A DNA stretch of 64,000 nucleotides from Agapetus fuscipes (taxonomy: Eukaryota > Arthropoda > Insecta > Trichoptera > Glossosomatidae): contig OX637332.1 of the NCBI GenBank assembly GCA_951799405.1, forward strand, positions 625,001 through 689,000, given 5' to 3'. This document shows positions 54,204 through 64,000 of this stretch, piece after piece; position 1 is the stretch's first letter; each line of letters starts with the position of its first letter. Both the position numbers and the translations under genes were made by a program. The notes under the pieces were generated by a model. The model saw nothing but the letters and a program-made list of their open reading frames with translations. It made no database searches and had not been told where the DNA came from.

Positions 54204-54493
54204 CTGATTTATTTGGTGAGCGCTGTTTTTGTGTGTATCACACGTCAAGAGCCCTCTGCGAGCTTGGTCGTCGCTGTAGAAAGCGCCAATTCTCAAGCAA
54301 GACCCAGTTGTTGTAAGGCTGGATGGACCTTTTGATGACCGGTCTTTGGTAAAGGTTTATGAATTTTTCAACCCAGCGAAGAGCAAATTTGAAAATATAA
54401 ATGGTATATTTTTTGTGCTCCGCCGGGATTCGAACCCACGACCTTCCAGTTACGAGTCCGAAGTGTTACCACCTGGACTACGGACCGGTCTAA
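54204..54493 (-). mobile_element. SINE2 full-length copy
   Basis: Best reference copy. In sense order: GACCGGTCCGTAGTCCAG, GGTTCGAATCCCGGC (B box), CTCTTCGCTGGGTTG, CTTGAGAATTGGCGC, GACGACCAAGCTCGC, and the LINE-like end CTCTTGACGTGTGATACACA. Confidence 0.87.
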
Positions 54494-54905
54494 TCTATAT
54501 GCAATAAGTCTAGTATATATGCAATAAGCACTCTATGGATAAGCGTCTCAATTTAAAGCATTAATTTTTCAGTCAGCTGAGTGCCTGTTGGTAAGCTAAT
54601 AATGTATGGATTTTCGTTTAATCTCAACCGTTTTAATAAACAAAAAATGACTGAAACCTGAGAGGGCGCCTTTAATGAGCGTTTCAGTTTTCAAACATTT
54701 TTTTTAAAGTTCTGGACGAGTTTTAGCACACAGTTTTGAACTCGTAGTACTGCAACCAATAAAGATTATCCCATAAAACGTATTTTTCGAGTTAAACCTC
54801 CGATGCTTACGAAGCGTGTATTAATCTATATTTATAATAAAGAAGCTTCTATTAACTTTTTACTCATTCTGAAGTCTAAAATTATAAAACGACGGCATTT
54901 GGCTT
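54494..54905. other. Unassigned sequence
   Basis: Nothing recognised. Confidence 0.5.
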
Positions 54906-55122
54906 TAACTTATGGGTTGGTATATGGCTGACCACCCATACTGCGAAAAATGGTTCACTTTGCCAATGTCACTCTACTATCCTTCTGATTTACTTCTAAT
55001 CTAATAATCTTAATTGCAAAGATACGTTACATTTGAGATTCATATTAAATGCATTACCACAAACAGACACGTATAAGTTCGCGCTTACACATGCTGCACG
55101 TGAACTTACATTATAAAAACCT
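54906..55122. mobile_element. Two SINE3 pieces, opposite orientation
   Basis: 54906-54970 is a SINE start (plus); 54997-55122 is a tail half (minus). Confidence 0.65.
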
Positions 55123-55317
55123 ACTAAAACTATAATATTAATTTCGGCAATTTAATAAGGTAGCGATAAATTCATTTTGAAAAATAAAAACATTGCACAA
55201 TTAAAGAGTGTGCTTTGCCTTGTAAACATTATTTTTGTTGAAATAATTGGAATGTATTAGTTTTGATGTCCATAGATATTATTATTTATTGATTTAAAAA
55301 ATGAAATTTGTCATGTA

Positions 55318-55574
55318 CGTTCCTTGACTTATAGGTTGGTATGCCGCTGACCATCCATACTGTAAAAATGGTTCACTTTGCCAATGTCACCCCTGTCTCA
55401 GGGAAGCACGGCAAGAGTTGCAGGGTGTATATCCATTTGAGATTTGGTTTTTATGTTGTAGGTTCACATGCGGCATGTGCAAGCGTGAACTTGTACGTGT
55501 CTGCTTGTGAGAATGCATGTAATGTGAATCTCCAATGTAACATATCTTTGCAACTTAGATTAGATTAGATTAGA
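55318..55574 (+). mobile_element. SINE3 full-length copy, 5-bp tail
   Basis: Nearly the complement of 18196-18450, with fewer changes than most copies. Confidence 0.86.
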
Positions 55575-56030
55575 TATGCTCGCTGGTCAACAATTATCGA
55601 GCGCTCACGTGTCTGTAGTCCACCGCATAGGATAGGAGCTGTTCCACCAATGCACGCACAAAGAGTGGTGGGTTCATTGTTTAGCGAATAACGCAAGCCC
55701 GACACGTGTCCATATTGACAAATAAACAAAAAAAACAGTTCCCGTATAGACGACTGATGTAACCAGTAAAATTAATACCCTAAACTGAATTACTATGATA
55801 CAAGGTATTATTTTATTTCAAATCAATTTTAATACATTCAGTAACAATATTATAAGTAGTACACATGAGATTACAGAAAAAAATATGAAATATGCAAGTT
55901 AATACAAATGTGTTACAAATACAAATTAAGGAAATATTTTATATCAGAATGATGCAGATTAATAGTAGATAATTATAAGTATACCTACACATGCGAAATT
56001 TAAAGTAGATATAGGTTGAATTGCAAGTGT
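55575..56030. other. Unassigned sequence
   Basis: No feature recognised. Confidence 0.5.
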
Positions 56031-56118
56031 CGCTGGTATGGTCGAGCGGATTAAAGGCGTCGGAATTCGAATCTGCGTTATTGAAACAATTGAAAGTTCA
56101 AACCGCCGTGTCTTATCA
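56031..56118 (+). pseudogene. tRNA-Ser/Leu-like pseudogene or SINE head
   Basis: TGGTCGAGCGG fits an A box and GTTCAAACC fits a B box, with spacing for a long variable arm. The anticodon and acceptor stems do not pair well and no CCA-side match is seen. Confidence 0.4.
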
Positions 56119-56387
56119 ACAATTTTAATTATATTAATATTAATAAATATTATTATTACATAAAATTAATAACATAGAATAATATTTTTTTATTTTGTCT
56201 TGTTAATACCTGTTTCTTGCCAGGAAAAAAAGGTTGGTGAATTGCATTATATAGTCTATAATATCTTTAATCTGTGTTGCAAGGAAATATTAACATCCAA
56301 AGTTTATATCAAATGCATACCCAAAAACAAACACGTGTAATTAATTAAATAAATACACTGTTTAAATTCACTTTATTATTTTAACTA

Positions 56388-56425
56388 TGTCAAACGTTTT
56401 CGCCTAAAAAGGCATCCTCAGGACA
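56388..56425 (-). ncRNA. Hammerhead-like motif, minus
   Basis: TGTC, CTGAGGA, T, GCCT/AGGC, GAA, AACGTT, T, GACA. Confidence 0.6.
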
Positions 56426-56430
56426 ATGAT

Positions 56431-56468
56431 TGTCCTGAGGATGCCTTTTTAGGCGAAAACGTTTGACA
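56431..56468 (+). ncRNA. Hammerhead-like motif, plus
   Basis: Mirror of 56388-56425; the two are separated by 5 nt at the centre of the palindrome, so transcripts of either strand carry a motif. Confidence 0.6.
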
Positions 56469-57004
56469 TAGTTAAAATAATTAAAATAATAAAGTGAATT
56501 TAAACAGTGTATTTATTTAATTAATTATACAATGGACTTTCACTGTGTAAACCACCAAACCCTGAAAAATATTAAACACGTGTAAGTTCGCGCTTACAAA
56601 TGCTGAATGTGTACTGACACATTAAAATTCAAACCTCAAATGAACAGAAACCCTGCAACTTTTGCTGACCTTCCCTGGAACAAGGGTGACATTGGGAACC
56701 ATTTTTTACAGTATGGGTGGTCAGCCTCATACCAACCTATAAGTCAAGGAATATTCCTCTATGAAAATCTATTTAAAAAAAAAGTATAAAAAACTTAGCT
56801 AAATTTTGATATTCGGCGAATTTATATTTAGAATAAATAATTCTGATGTCAATAGCCAGGTTGCTAGGCATTTGTGACTGGCTGAATGGTTGCTAAGGAC
56901 CTTAGTTGTGAATAAAATATTACATAAAGGCAGGACATACAGTCGAAATTGTATACAATAAAATATACGTAGATTGAATAGATGCTCAATACGAAATAGA
57001 GCCT

Positions 57005-57545
57005 CAACAGCTTAAGGAAAAATCCAGCCCCCATAACGCTAGGGGAGGTCAGTATATCTACAGATATTCGTTCTGTCCTTGAACACTTTTTTCATCTCTT
57101 TGACATTCCTCATCCTCTTTATGTATGCCTTTCTCTTCGTTTTACTCAATAGATTCCAATCATTTGCTTTATTGCTTATATCCATCCACTTTTTACTCTG
57201 TGTTCTCCATTTTTTTTAATAGATTTGTGGAAAAGAATGCAATCCACCAACCTATCTTGCCTGGCAAGTTGTCTTCATGCGAAAGCAGAAGCTTGTGTGC
57301 ATGGAATGGCATCTGTTGAACCGGGGTCGAAGCTATGGTCAAGTGGGCCAGACGCAGATTCGAACCAACGTTATTCTGTTTTAAATACGCTAGTCAAACA
57401 TGCGCCTCTACCCCTCGGCCATTATAACACCGACATATGCCTATATTTATCAACTCTTTTGTACGCTATTTTTTCAGTCATCTATTCTTTCTAGATGCCC
57501 CAATCATCTCATTATAGTTCTTTGTACTTCCACTCTCATATCCTT
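57005..57545 (-). pseudogene. LINE D2-like fragment split by a tRNA-like SINE
   Basis: 57005-57225 and 57455-57545 (CTATTCTTTCTAGATGCCCC) are coding-derived parts of a D2 relative on the minus strand. Confidence 0.5.
57230..57450 (-). mobile_element. tRNA-like SINE (fourth family)
   Basis: In sense order TGGCCGAGGGGTAGAGGCG (A-box region) and GTTGGTTCGAATCTGCG (B box), then an unrelated body. Single copy in this window. Confidence 0.5.
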
Positions 57546-57575
57546 TGTTTAATTAACCCAATAATACGGAGTATT

Positions 57576-57840
57576 ATCTAATCTAATGTAATCTAAGTCG
57601 CAAAGATATGTTACAGTTACATTGGGGATTCACATTATGTGCATTCTCACAAGCAGACACGTACAAGTTCGCGCTTGCACATGCCGCATGTGAACCTGCA
57701 ACATAAAAATCCAAATCTTAATTGGACATACACACTGCAATTCTTGCCGTCCTTCCCCTGAAACCGGGGTGACTTTGGCAAAGTGAACCATTTTTTACAG
57801 AATGGGTGGTCAGCCGCATACCAACCTTTATGTCAAGGAA
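57576..57840 (-). mobile_element. SINE3 copy, 5-bp tail
   Basis: Has a small duplication in GTTACAGTTACATTGG; otherwise full length. Confidence 0.82.
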
Positions 57841-58514
57841 CTGTATAATTACATGTTCCAAATGCTTGAAAATGATTCAGTTAGCTATAATGACTCAAAG
57901 GGTAAAGACGGCTACTTCAACGAGCGTGTTTAAAAAAAAAAAAAACGGTTTTCATTGGACTTCTTAACGATAGGTTAGACCCTGGTTCATTCTATTTGAT
58001 TATATAATTTTTAACTAATTAATCATTTAAATAAGAAGAAAAAGATGATTTATTTTTATTTTTAAAGTTAATAAATAGAAGATGAAGTGGATCCGAGTGC
58101 ATGAACAAGTAGGACTGCCACTAGTTTAAGATAATTAACACCATTAAGACATAACAAAAGATAAATTTATCTGTTTGCCTTCCCCCCGCAATGGGATCTG
58201 GTAACTTAAGGGGGGCCCTAACCAGTAACTGTATTAGTTTGCTTCTATTAAAGCGGACCCGTCTTAAACATGTTGCGTTTCACACTTAGTGAGACCGACC
58301 ACAACACGGTTTACCCTTTTAGGGGCTTCGCAACAATGCTGGGGCAACTGCCCTTTTCCAGTACTAGCCCGAAGGCCTAGAGGTAGTCCAAACAAGGGTA
58401 CCTATATACACCATAGAGTACCTCGGATGCTCTTGCTACTGGGGGAATTTTGTTTTTATTGATGTATAGCTTAGACTTTATTTAGTCAGTAAATTAAAAT
58501 CAAACTAATTGGAT
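57841..58514. other. Unassigned, GC-richer at 58170-58450
   Basis: The patch with GGGGGGCCCTAACC and GGGGCTTCGCAACAATGC is unlike the surrounding DNA and could be LINE 5' UTR next to the RTE piece; no match recognised. Confidence 0.4.
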
Positions 58515-58725
58515 GGCTAGTGTCTTTAATGTAGCCTGAAATGTTTAGTTTTGATCGGTTACTTGGAGGAGAAGGGAGAAAGAGGAAGATGGGCCAATCA
58601 AGTGAGGTCAGCAGCAGGCCCAGCAGTGGTTGGAGCTCCGTGTGCAGCGCAGTCAAGGAATAACAGGAGAAGAGTGGCTGCTTCCACAAGAATCACAACA
58701 CTCAGCAATGAGGAATAAGAACATT
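58515..58725 (+). pseudogene. RTE-like LINE 3' end fragment
   Basis: TTGATCGGTTACTTGGAGGA to CACTCAGCAATGAGGAATAA matches 44245-44428, with deletions and frameshifts. Confidence 0.7.
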
Positions 58726-58830
58726 TGAATCAAACTACGGCTGTTCTCTAACTCAATTCTCCAATAAAATTGCAAAATATTAAACAAAAAGAAAAAAAGA
58801 TACAACAGAATATCTACTAAGTTTTCACAT

Positions 58831-59530
58831 ACAGTATAATGTCTACGTCATAGACAAGCACGTAGCTATGTATCTACTTAGTCCTTATTGCATTTATAAT
58901 GCTTACGCCATAAACAAGAATGTAGCTACGACACGACTACTTATTCTACAGCGTATCAACAATATACTGATTTACAGTATAGTGTCAACGCCATAGAGAA
59001 GTATCTACGATGCGAGTATTTTTTCTACAGAGTATCAATTAAACCTTTATTGACGGTAATGTGCTTATGCAATAGACAATAATCCATGACAAGAGCATTA
59101 ATATTACAGGATATTAACTTAGTTTTGACTGACAGTATAATGCCTACGCCTAAGACAAGTATCTACGACAACATCATTCATATTATATAATATCAGGAAA
59201 GTTCTGATTGACATTATAATCCCTACACCATAGAGAATAATGTATGACTACAGCATTTATCACACAGGATATCAACTTAGTTCTGACTGACAGTATCATG
59301 TCTACGCCTAAAAGAAGTATCTACGATGCGAGTATTTATTTTACAGGATATCAACTTATTGACAAACAAAAAACGCCTACGCTACAAACAAGTTCGTAAC
59401 TATAACACAAGTACGTATTCTACAGGATGCCAACTTAGCTCTGAATGACAGTATAATGCCTACGCCATAGAAGTATCTACGACCCTAGTACTTATTCCAC
59501 AGAGTACCAGCTTGGTAGTTACTGACGGAG
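58831..59530 (+). repeat. 79-bp degenerate tandem array
   Basis: Units start ACAGTATAATGCCTACGCC; starts at 58974, 59053, 59132, 59211 and 59290 are exactly 79 bp apart, and less regular units lie at 58831, 58891, 59362 and 59448. A second core is TACAGGATATCAACTTAG. Confidence 0.85.
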
Positions 59531-59532
59531 GT

Positions 59533-59712
59533 TATATAAGGCCCAGGTACTACGCAGTGCGCGCCCCTTCTCCTACAGCGTCCGCCGAGCAAACCAAGCT
59601 TATTTATTTTTCTGTTTGATTAAATAATTGATGTCCACGAGAGGTTTTATGTGAGCTGCCATTTTGGCAAGAATAGGGCTGGGACAAAAGGATGCCAGAG
59701 CTTTCCCCATAA
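59533..59712 (+). promoter_or_regulatory. TATA box, GC-rich leader and splice-donor-like site
   Basis: TATATAAG at 59533-59540 follows the array at once, with GCAGTGCGCGCCCC downstream where transcription would start. The leader ends with CCCATAAG then GTGAGTATA at about 59713, a strong donor match. Host alternative first exon or retroelement promoter are both possible. Confidence 0.45.
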
Positions 59713-59715
59713 GGT

Positions 59716-60514
59716 GAGTATATATGTTTTTTACTTTTTTTCTTAGGATTTATTATTAAAAAAGTGTTTAAACCTTAAATGCCTGTTTATTTAACTTGAT
59801 GTTTAATAAAAGAGTTGGAACAAAAAAAATGGATAAAAAATTTGGCGACCACATGCTGAATTGTAAACTAAATTTATTGGTTGCTAAGGGCCCTTGTCTT
59901 CTAAACCATTCCCACATTCACAAATCCATTAACAGTGAAACTGTTTAACAGCTATATTAATCAATTAATAGATTCAACATTCTTTGCAATGGAAATGTCT
60001 CATCCATTTTTTAAGGTTTTTCAGTAACATTTTAATTGATCTTAATTTCAAGTCATGTTTACCATATTTTGGATCAGTTTTTTATTTTGTAAATTACACT
60101 TGAAGAGCTCTCTACATGCAATGCCTTCTCTAGCCACCTCAAACGGAAGCAATATGCAACTGTGGTTTGTGGTGAATTGACGGCCTAAATATACATACGT
60201 CCACAAATATTTGAGTGGTATTGAAGTGAAGGAGGCAATCTATGAAATTATAGGAAAATATGATTAATAAATGGAATCAATTTAAAAATATCCGTTGCTG
60301 TGAAATTGTTTAAATGAAATGCTGTTTGCAGTAAGTAGAAAAATATATTCCATAAAAAATATTGTTGGTCATTTTGATTCAAAATACCTACAGTATAAAA
60401 TGTGAACTAAAACTAGAAGCTTTCGGAGAAATATAGATAGATTTTCCAATTATTATTTAAAGGTTGGCAAGTTGATTCGCAGTAATATTTTTTTGTTTTT
60501 GTTTTTAGTTTAAA
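59716..60514. other. AT-rich sequence, nothing recognised
   Basis: If the donor at 59713 is real this is intron. Confidence 0.45.
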
Positions 60515-60680
60515 GGTCGGAATGAGGTTGAACTCTCTCACTGTAAAGAAACAGATGACTTTTGCGTAAGTCACCCCTGTATCATATAACGTAGACATTA
60601 TCTGAAAAGTTTCTCATTTCAGGTTTGAATTTTTATTTAATAATAGCAAATGCTAAGTGTTATAAAGGATCTTAAATTTT
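60515..60680 (+). mobile_element. Very old SINE3 copy
   Basis: AAAGGTCGGAATGAGGTTGA and GTCACCCCTGT, then AGGTTTGAATTTTTATT match in order. Confidence 0.5.
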
Positions 60681-61367
60681 ATGTTGTTATGTAATAGTTA
60701 AGATAGGTATAGGTATTAATTATAGCTGATAGGAATTCTCTATAATATTTGTGGGTAGTACTAGTGATTGTTAAGCACATAGAGTAACAAATATTACAAA
60801 AAAGTCACTAGATCGTCATAAATAAGTGCTCTAAATACCTATTCGAGAAGTTTCTAACAAAATTCACCTTTAGAGACTATAAGAACCCAAAAATCATAAC
60901 AATATCTTTGTTATATATTTTGTAGATGGTGCATTGTGTGTAAGATTGTTTCCTTACAGTACCACAGAAAAAAGTCAAGCCCTTAGTTTTATTTGCGAGG
61001 CCAGTGGATAAAGCGGAGTTGTCGCAGCCTTACGCCTACGCAGAGCATACAATATGTATGCGCGGCGTAGGCTGTCGGTTTTTATTAGCACGACCCATAT
61101 GGAGGTTTTAATTTTTCAGTGGGCGCGCTGGATTGCGTGATACGTTATTGCTCTTGCTGTTGACCTGGAGCTAAATGTGTAAACTCAATCGCATGCAGGT
61201 ACAGGCGACAGGTACACACACAATACTCACACACCTCCCTACTCGAATGTTTTAGATTTTTATTCAAATGGCTTTATTTTTTTTTTACCAAAAGCAAATA
61301 TTTTTTCTAAATATTTTAACGGACAGATTACTCGTGCAATTCATTATCTCACCTTATAATTATACCT
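60681..61367. other. Unassigned, with perfect two-step stem-loop
   Basis: 61034-61072: GCCTACGC pairs with GCGTAGGC outside GCATAC/GTATGC. No known element. The rest shows no feature. Confidence 0.5.
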
Positions 61368-61465
61368 TGACTTATAAGTTGGTATGAGGCTGACCACCCA
61401 TGCTGTAAAAAATGGTTCACTTTGCCAATGCCACCCCGGTTTTAGAGAATGGCATCAGGAGTTGC
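61368..61465 (+). mobile_element. SINE3 start fragment
   Basis: CCTTGACTTATAAGTTGG to CACCCCGGTTTTAGAGAA; the rest is lost. Confidence 0.7.
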
Positions 61466-61501
61466 TTGGTTAATAATGATATATAGAGATAATATATATC
61501 A

Positions 61502-61881
61502 TAAATAATTATAAAAAATTATAAAAAACACAGAGTTTTATTTTCACAAATTGAGTATTTATTTCCCTCAAGTACTTTCGACTTATTCACGTCATTATCA
61601 AGAGGATACTAAATTACAAAAATTGACAAGACAAAAACCATAGAGAAATAAAATAAAAATAATGATTTAGGTACGACAAATAGGTACAATAAGGAAATGA
61701 CACATAAAATAATTACAATATTATATAATGATATAACAAATTGACAAAACAAAAAGAAAGAAATAAATGAGGGAAATAAATACTCAATTTGTGAAAATAA
61801 AACTCTGTGTTTTTTATAATTTTTTATAATTATTTATAAAAATGAATTTTCACTGTGTGAATACACAAACTTTAAAAAGTC
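61502..61881 (+). mobile_element. Hairpin element, AGTACT type, with long loop
   Basis: Arms of about 70 bp (ACACAGAGTTTTATTTTCAC and complement) surround a 150-nt AT-rich loop. A degenerate core is on the minus strand at 61568-61605 (TTGATAAT, GAC/GTC, GAA, AGTACT). The right extension holds TTTTCACTGTGTGAATACAC. TAATATATATCA, 12 bp, at 61490-61501 and 61882-61893. Confidence 0.82.
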
Positions 61882-61893
61882 TAATATATATCA

Positions 61894-62488
61894 GTAATTT
61901 TATAAACATTAGTAGGTTAACGAATTCTACGCTTTTATACTAACAACAGAATATTCATTTACTAATAGATTTTTTTGTCTAACGATAGAATTTCAAAAAG
62001 GGTTTTCATACACCCTTGCATTTAAATTTAAACACAAGGAATACAAATTCACTGAATATTATGTAAAAACTGCCTTGCTACAAATAGTTGAACTTGTTTG
62101 TTGATTGTTTATGGTCTTACAGACCTAGATGCTTTGAAAATACGGTTCGAAAAACCATGAAAACTAACCATGTTAATGAGTAGATTTCTATGAAAAATAC
62201 TGACCATTGAGTGACTTGCTTTTCGTATGCCTCAGTTTACGTTTGACTCCTGAGTCGTATTATTTTTGATGGCGAGGTCACAGCACGCGTGTGAAACAAT
62301 GTAGGGGCTCGCAGAATGTGTACATTTCTAAGTGAATTTCCATTTGGCTGTGTCGCGATTTGAATGACGTACAACCTGCGACAGCTTTTATTAAAAGTGC
62401 CAAATAAAATAGTTGTGCTTCAATGCGAAAATGTTGAAAATCACTCGCGAAACTTGTACGAAAACATGAATAATAATAATAATAATAA
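61894..62488. other. Unassigned sequence
   Basis: Nothing recognised; (AAT)n precedes the next SINE tail. Confidence 0.5.
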
Positions 62489-62735
62489 TCTAATAATAAT
62501 CTAAGTTGCAAGGATATATTCATTTAAAGCTCTCAGATGTATGCCCACAAACCAACAAGTGTAGTTCGCGCTTACAAATGCTGAATGTGTACTTACAAAT
62601 AAAATCCAAACCTCAAATGAACATAAGCCCCACAACTTTTGCCGACCTTCCCTGAAACAGGGGTGACATTGGCAAAGTGAACCATTTTTTACAGTATGGG
62701 TGGTCAGCCTCATACCAACCTATAAGTCAAGGAAT
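62489..62735 (-). mobile_element. SINE3 full-length copy, 7-bp type
   Basis: Body as in 49755-50008; tail here is TAATAATCT-like and merges with an (AAT)n run. Confidence 0.84.
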
Positions 62736-62831
62736 AAATAATAAATATAAGTCAATAATGAATGGTGTAACAAATTGTTCAGTTGTAGGTAGGACATACT
62801 TCAGAGGAAAATCAATTTATATATATTTTTA

Positions 62832-63092
62832 GTGTTAATCTATTTACACGGTGAGGCTATATATATTGGTGAGACAGGGAGATCGGTACGCACAAGATTT
62901 AAAGAACATTCCAGAACACCAAGAGGCTTATCTGCATATTCTGAGATGGCAGACCACTGCATTGATAAAGACCATACTTTTGATACTACCAATGTAGAGG
63001 TAATGCACTCTGAGTGTGAAGTGAGGAGACTGATGGCTCTGGAAGCGCTAGAAATCTATAAAAATAGAAATGAAGACTTGGTGAATGTGTAG
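62832..63092 (+). pseudogene. PLE2: GIY-YIG end of a second Penelope-like family
   Basis: Reads HGEAIYIGETGRSVRTRFKE and MALEALEIYKN, a GIY-YIG module clearly different from PLE1 (YIGETGRSV against YIGQSGRKI). The RT part is missing. An acceptor-like TTTTTAG stands before it, so an intron in the parent element cannot be excluded. Confidence 0.75.
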
Positions 63093-63302
63093 ATTCCTTA
63101 TGTTTCTCCAATTTTTCAGTAATTTATTTTTTGTTTTTGTTATTTTTAATATTAAACTAACACATTTTATTTTATAAAAAAAAAAAAAAAATCATTGTAC
63201 CTAACTAAAATAAATTTTAAATCTTATATTTCTGTTAAATTTTGTCAATGACTTTTTTGTTTGTTTTGAAAATTATTGTAGTAAAAATATTTGTAACCAT
63301 AC

Positions 63303-63342
63303 TGCTCCTGAAGATGCCTCATTAGGCGAAAATGTTCGAGCA
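63303..63342 (+). ncRNA. Hammerhead-like motif in PLE2 3' UTR
   Basis: TGCTC, CTGAAGA, T, GCCT/AGGC with loop CATT, GAA, AATGTT, C, GAGCA. Stem I is five perfect pairs, making this the best-formed copy of the second class, 210 nt after the PLE2 stop codon. Confidence 0.65.
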
Positions 63343-63713
63343 CAAAAAATAAATAAATAAGGGAATTAAAATTGTGTTTAACAATAAGTAAGTGAAAATG
63401 AATTTATCTAAATAATAAAATATACATTTTAGTTTTCATACATATTGTTTATTTACGCAATCGAGGATAGTTTACGAAATGTTTTATATTCGGAGTACTG
63501 ATAAATATCAGTGGAAACAGTAGCGGCATTGGTAAAAGTGAACAATTTGCTATTGTATGCTTTTTCATTAATACCTTTCATCGTATTCCATAAATTTAAA
63601 ATTGCCCAAAACGCATAAACAAAGCGGCACCACTTTTTAAAAAGCCGATCTCTTTGTGACTTTATTATTTTAACAATTTAAACTTTGATTAATTCATGGA
63701 AATAATAGTTATT
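63343..63713. other. AT-rich sequence, nothing recognised
   Basis: Start is probably the PLE2 3' end. Confidence 0.5.
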
Positions 63714-63835
63714 TATGCCACTGCCAAGTAATGATAGTCTTTTTAACACGAGTGCTAGTTTGTGCCATGAGGCGCAGCCGAATGGCACAATAGAAAGCAC
63801 GAGTGTTACAAAGACTAATTACGTGCAGTGGCATA
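63714..63835. mobile_element. Fold-back MITE, 122 bp
   Basis: TATGCCACTGC arms of about 45 bp pair with mismatches, and the loop folds again (TGTGCCAT/ATGGCACA). No duplication seen. Confidence 0.7.
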
Positions 63836-63964
63836 CAATACTTTTTCTACGACCATGAGAGAATTAACAAAATAGTGAATAATAGTCATTATAATGTACT
63901 CGTCCATTTGAAGTAATTAAAACCTTACCTTTGTCAAAACGTGTGATTTATCATTCCCTTCGAT

Positions 63965-64000
63965 TATCTAATCTAACCTAAGTTGTAAAAATAAATTATA
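63965..64000 (-). mobile_element. SINE3 copy cut by window end
   Basis: TATCTAATCTAACCTAAG is a 5-bp tail. Likewise bases 1-17 of the window are the last part of another minus SINE3. Confidence 0.65.

Larger units (their letters stand above)
56341..56573 (+). mobile_element. Hairpin element, near-perfect, with two opposed hammerhead-like motifs
   Basis: Arms of about 90 bp, from TTAATTAAATAAATACACTG to the centre CAATGATTG and back, differ only by a short duplication (AATTAAAAT). The right extension (about 56527-56573) holds GGACTTTCACTGTGTAAACC. AAACACGTGTAA, 12 bp, flanks it at 56329-56340 and 56574-56585. Confidence 0.9.
56252..56752 (-). mobile_element. SINE3 copy, 7-bp tail type, split by a hairpin
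   Basis: 56252-56340 and 56574-56752 are the two parts; the split is in AACACGTGTAA, duplicated as target site. Confidence 0.83.

Noticed and set aside
56031..56118. Functional tRNA-Ser or tRNA-Leu gene
   Set aside because: Boxes present but stems pair poorly; kept only as a pseudogene or SINE head.

Overview
This is a stretch of an animal nuclear genome, most likely an arthropod and probably an insect. It is AT-rich, almost gene-free and packed with nested transposable elements. The order cannot be fixed from the sequence. The only host coding sequence I can support is two exons on the minus strand, 16308-16539 and 7597-7744. They have exact splice signals and compatible phases, and together they encode the second half of a discoidin (F5/8 type C) domain most like that of discoidin domain receptor tyrosine kinases (Ddr). 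The window is therefore mainly introns of this gene; no other exon was recognised.

Layout. 216-5877: a Penelope-like element (PLE) complex with one inverted fragment, one near-complete copy, a 200-N gap and a second copy. 6193-7490: a SINE fragment, a 32-bp minisatellite and a small inverted-repeat element. 7597-16539: the two Ddr exons, with a Ty3/Gypsy-type LTR element (10765-13923) in the intron between them. From 16.5 kb to the end: SINEs, 3' ends of LINEs, ribozyme-bearing hairpin elements and fold-back elements. An RTE-like LINE lies at 42630-44428, a CR1/L2-like LINE at 52499-53460, a 79-bp tandem array followed by a TATA box at 58831-59715, and a second PLE family at 62832-63342.

Three SINE families recur. 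SINE1 (about 330 bp) and SINE2 (about 290 bp) have tRNA-like heads. They also occur fused as a SINE2-SINE1 dimer. SINE2 ends in a sequence shared with the 3' end of the LINE at 52.5 kb, which suggests that LINE supplies its machinery. SINE3 (about 250 bp, more than 40 pieces) has no obvious pol III boxes and ends in one of three short tandem tails of 5, 6 or 7 bp that tend to go with the body subtype.

The most notable system is a set of 190-380 bp hairpin elements (for example 34121-34321, 40624-40858, 46300-46550, 56341-56573, 61502-61881). Each has long inverted arms, a hammerhead-ribozyme-like core at the centre of symmetry, a roughly 40-nt unpaired extension at one end carrying a CACTGTG-type box, and a target duplication of exactly 12 bp in five cases. 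The same ribozyme-like motif lies in the 3' region of both PLE families here, so the hairpins look like short non-autonomous relatives mobilised by PLE machinery.
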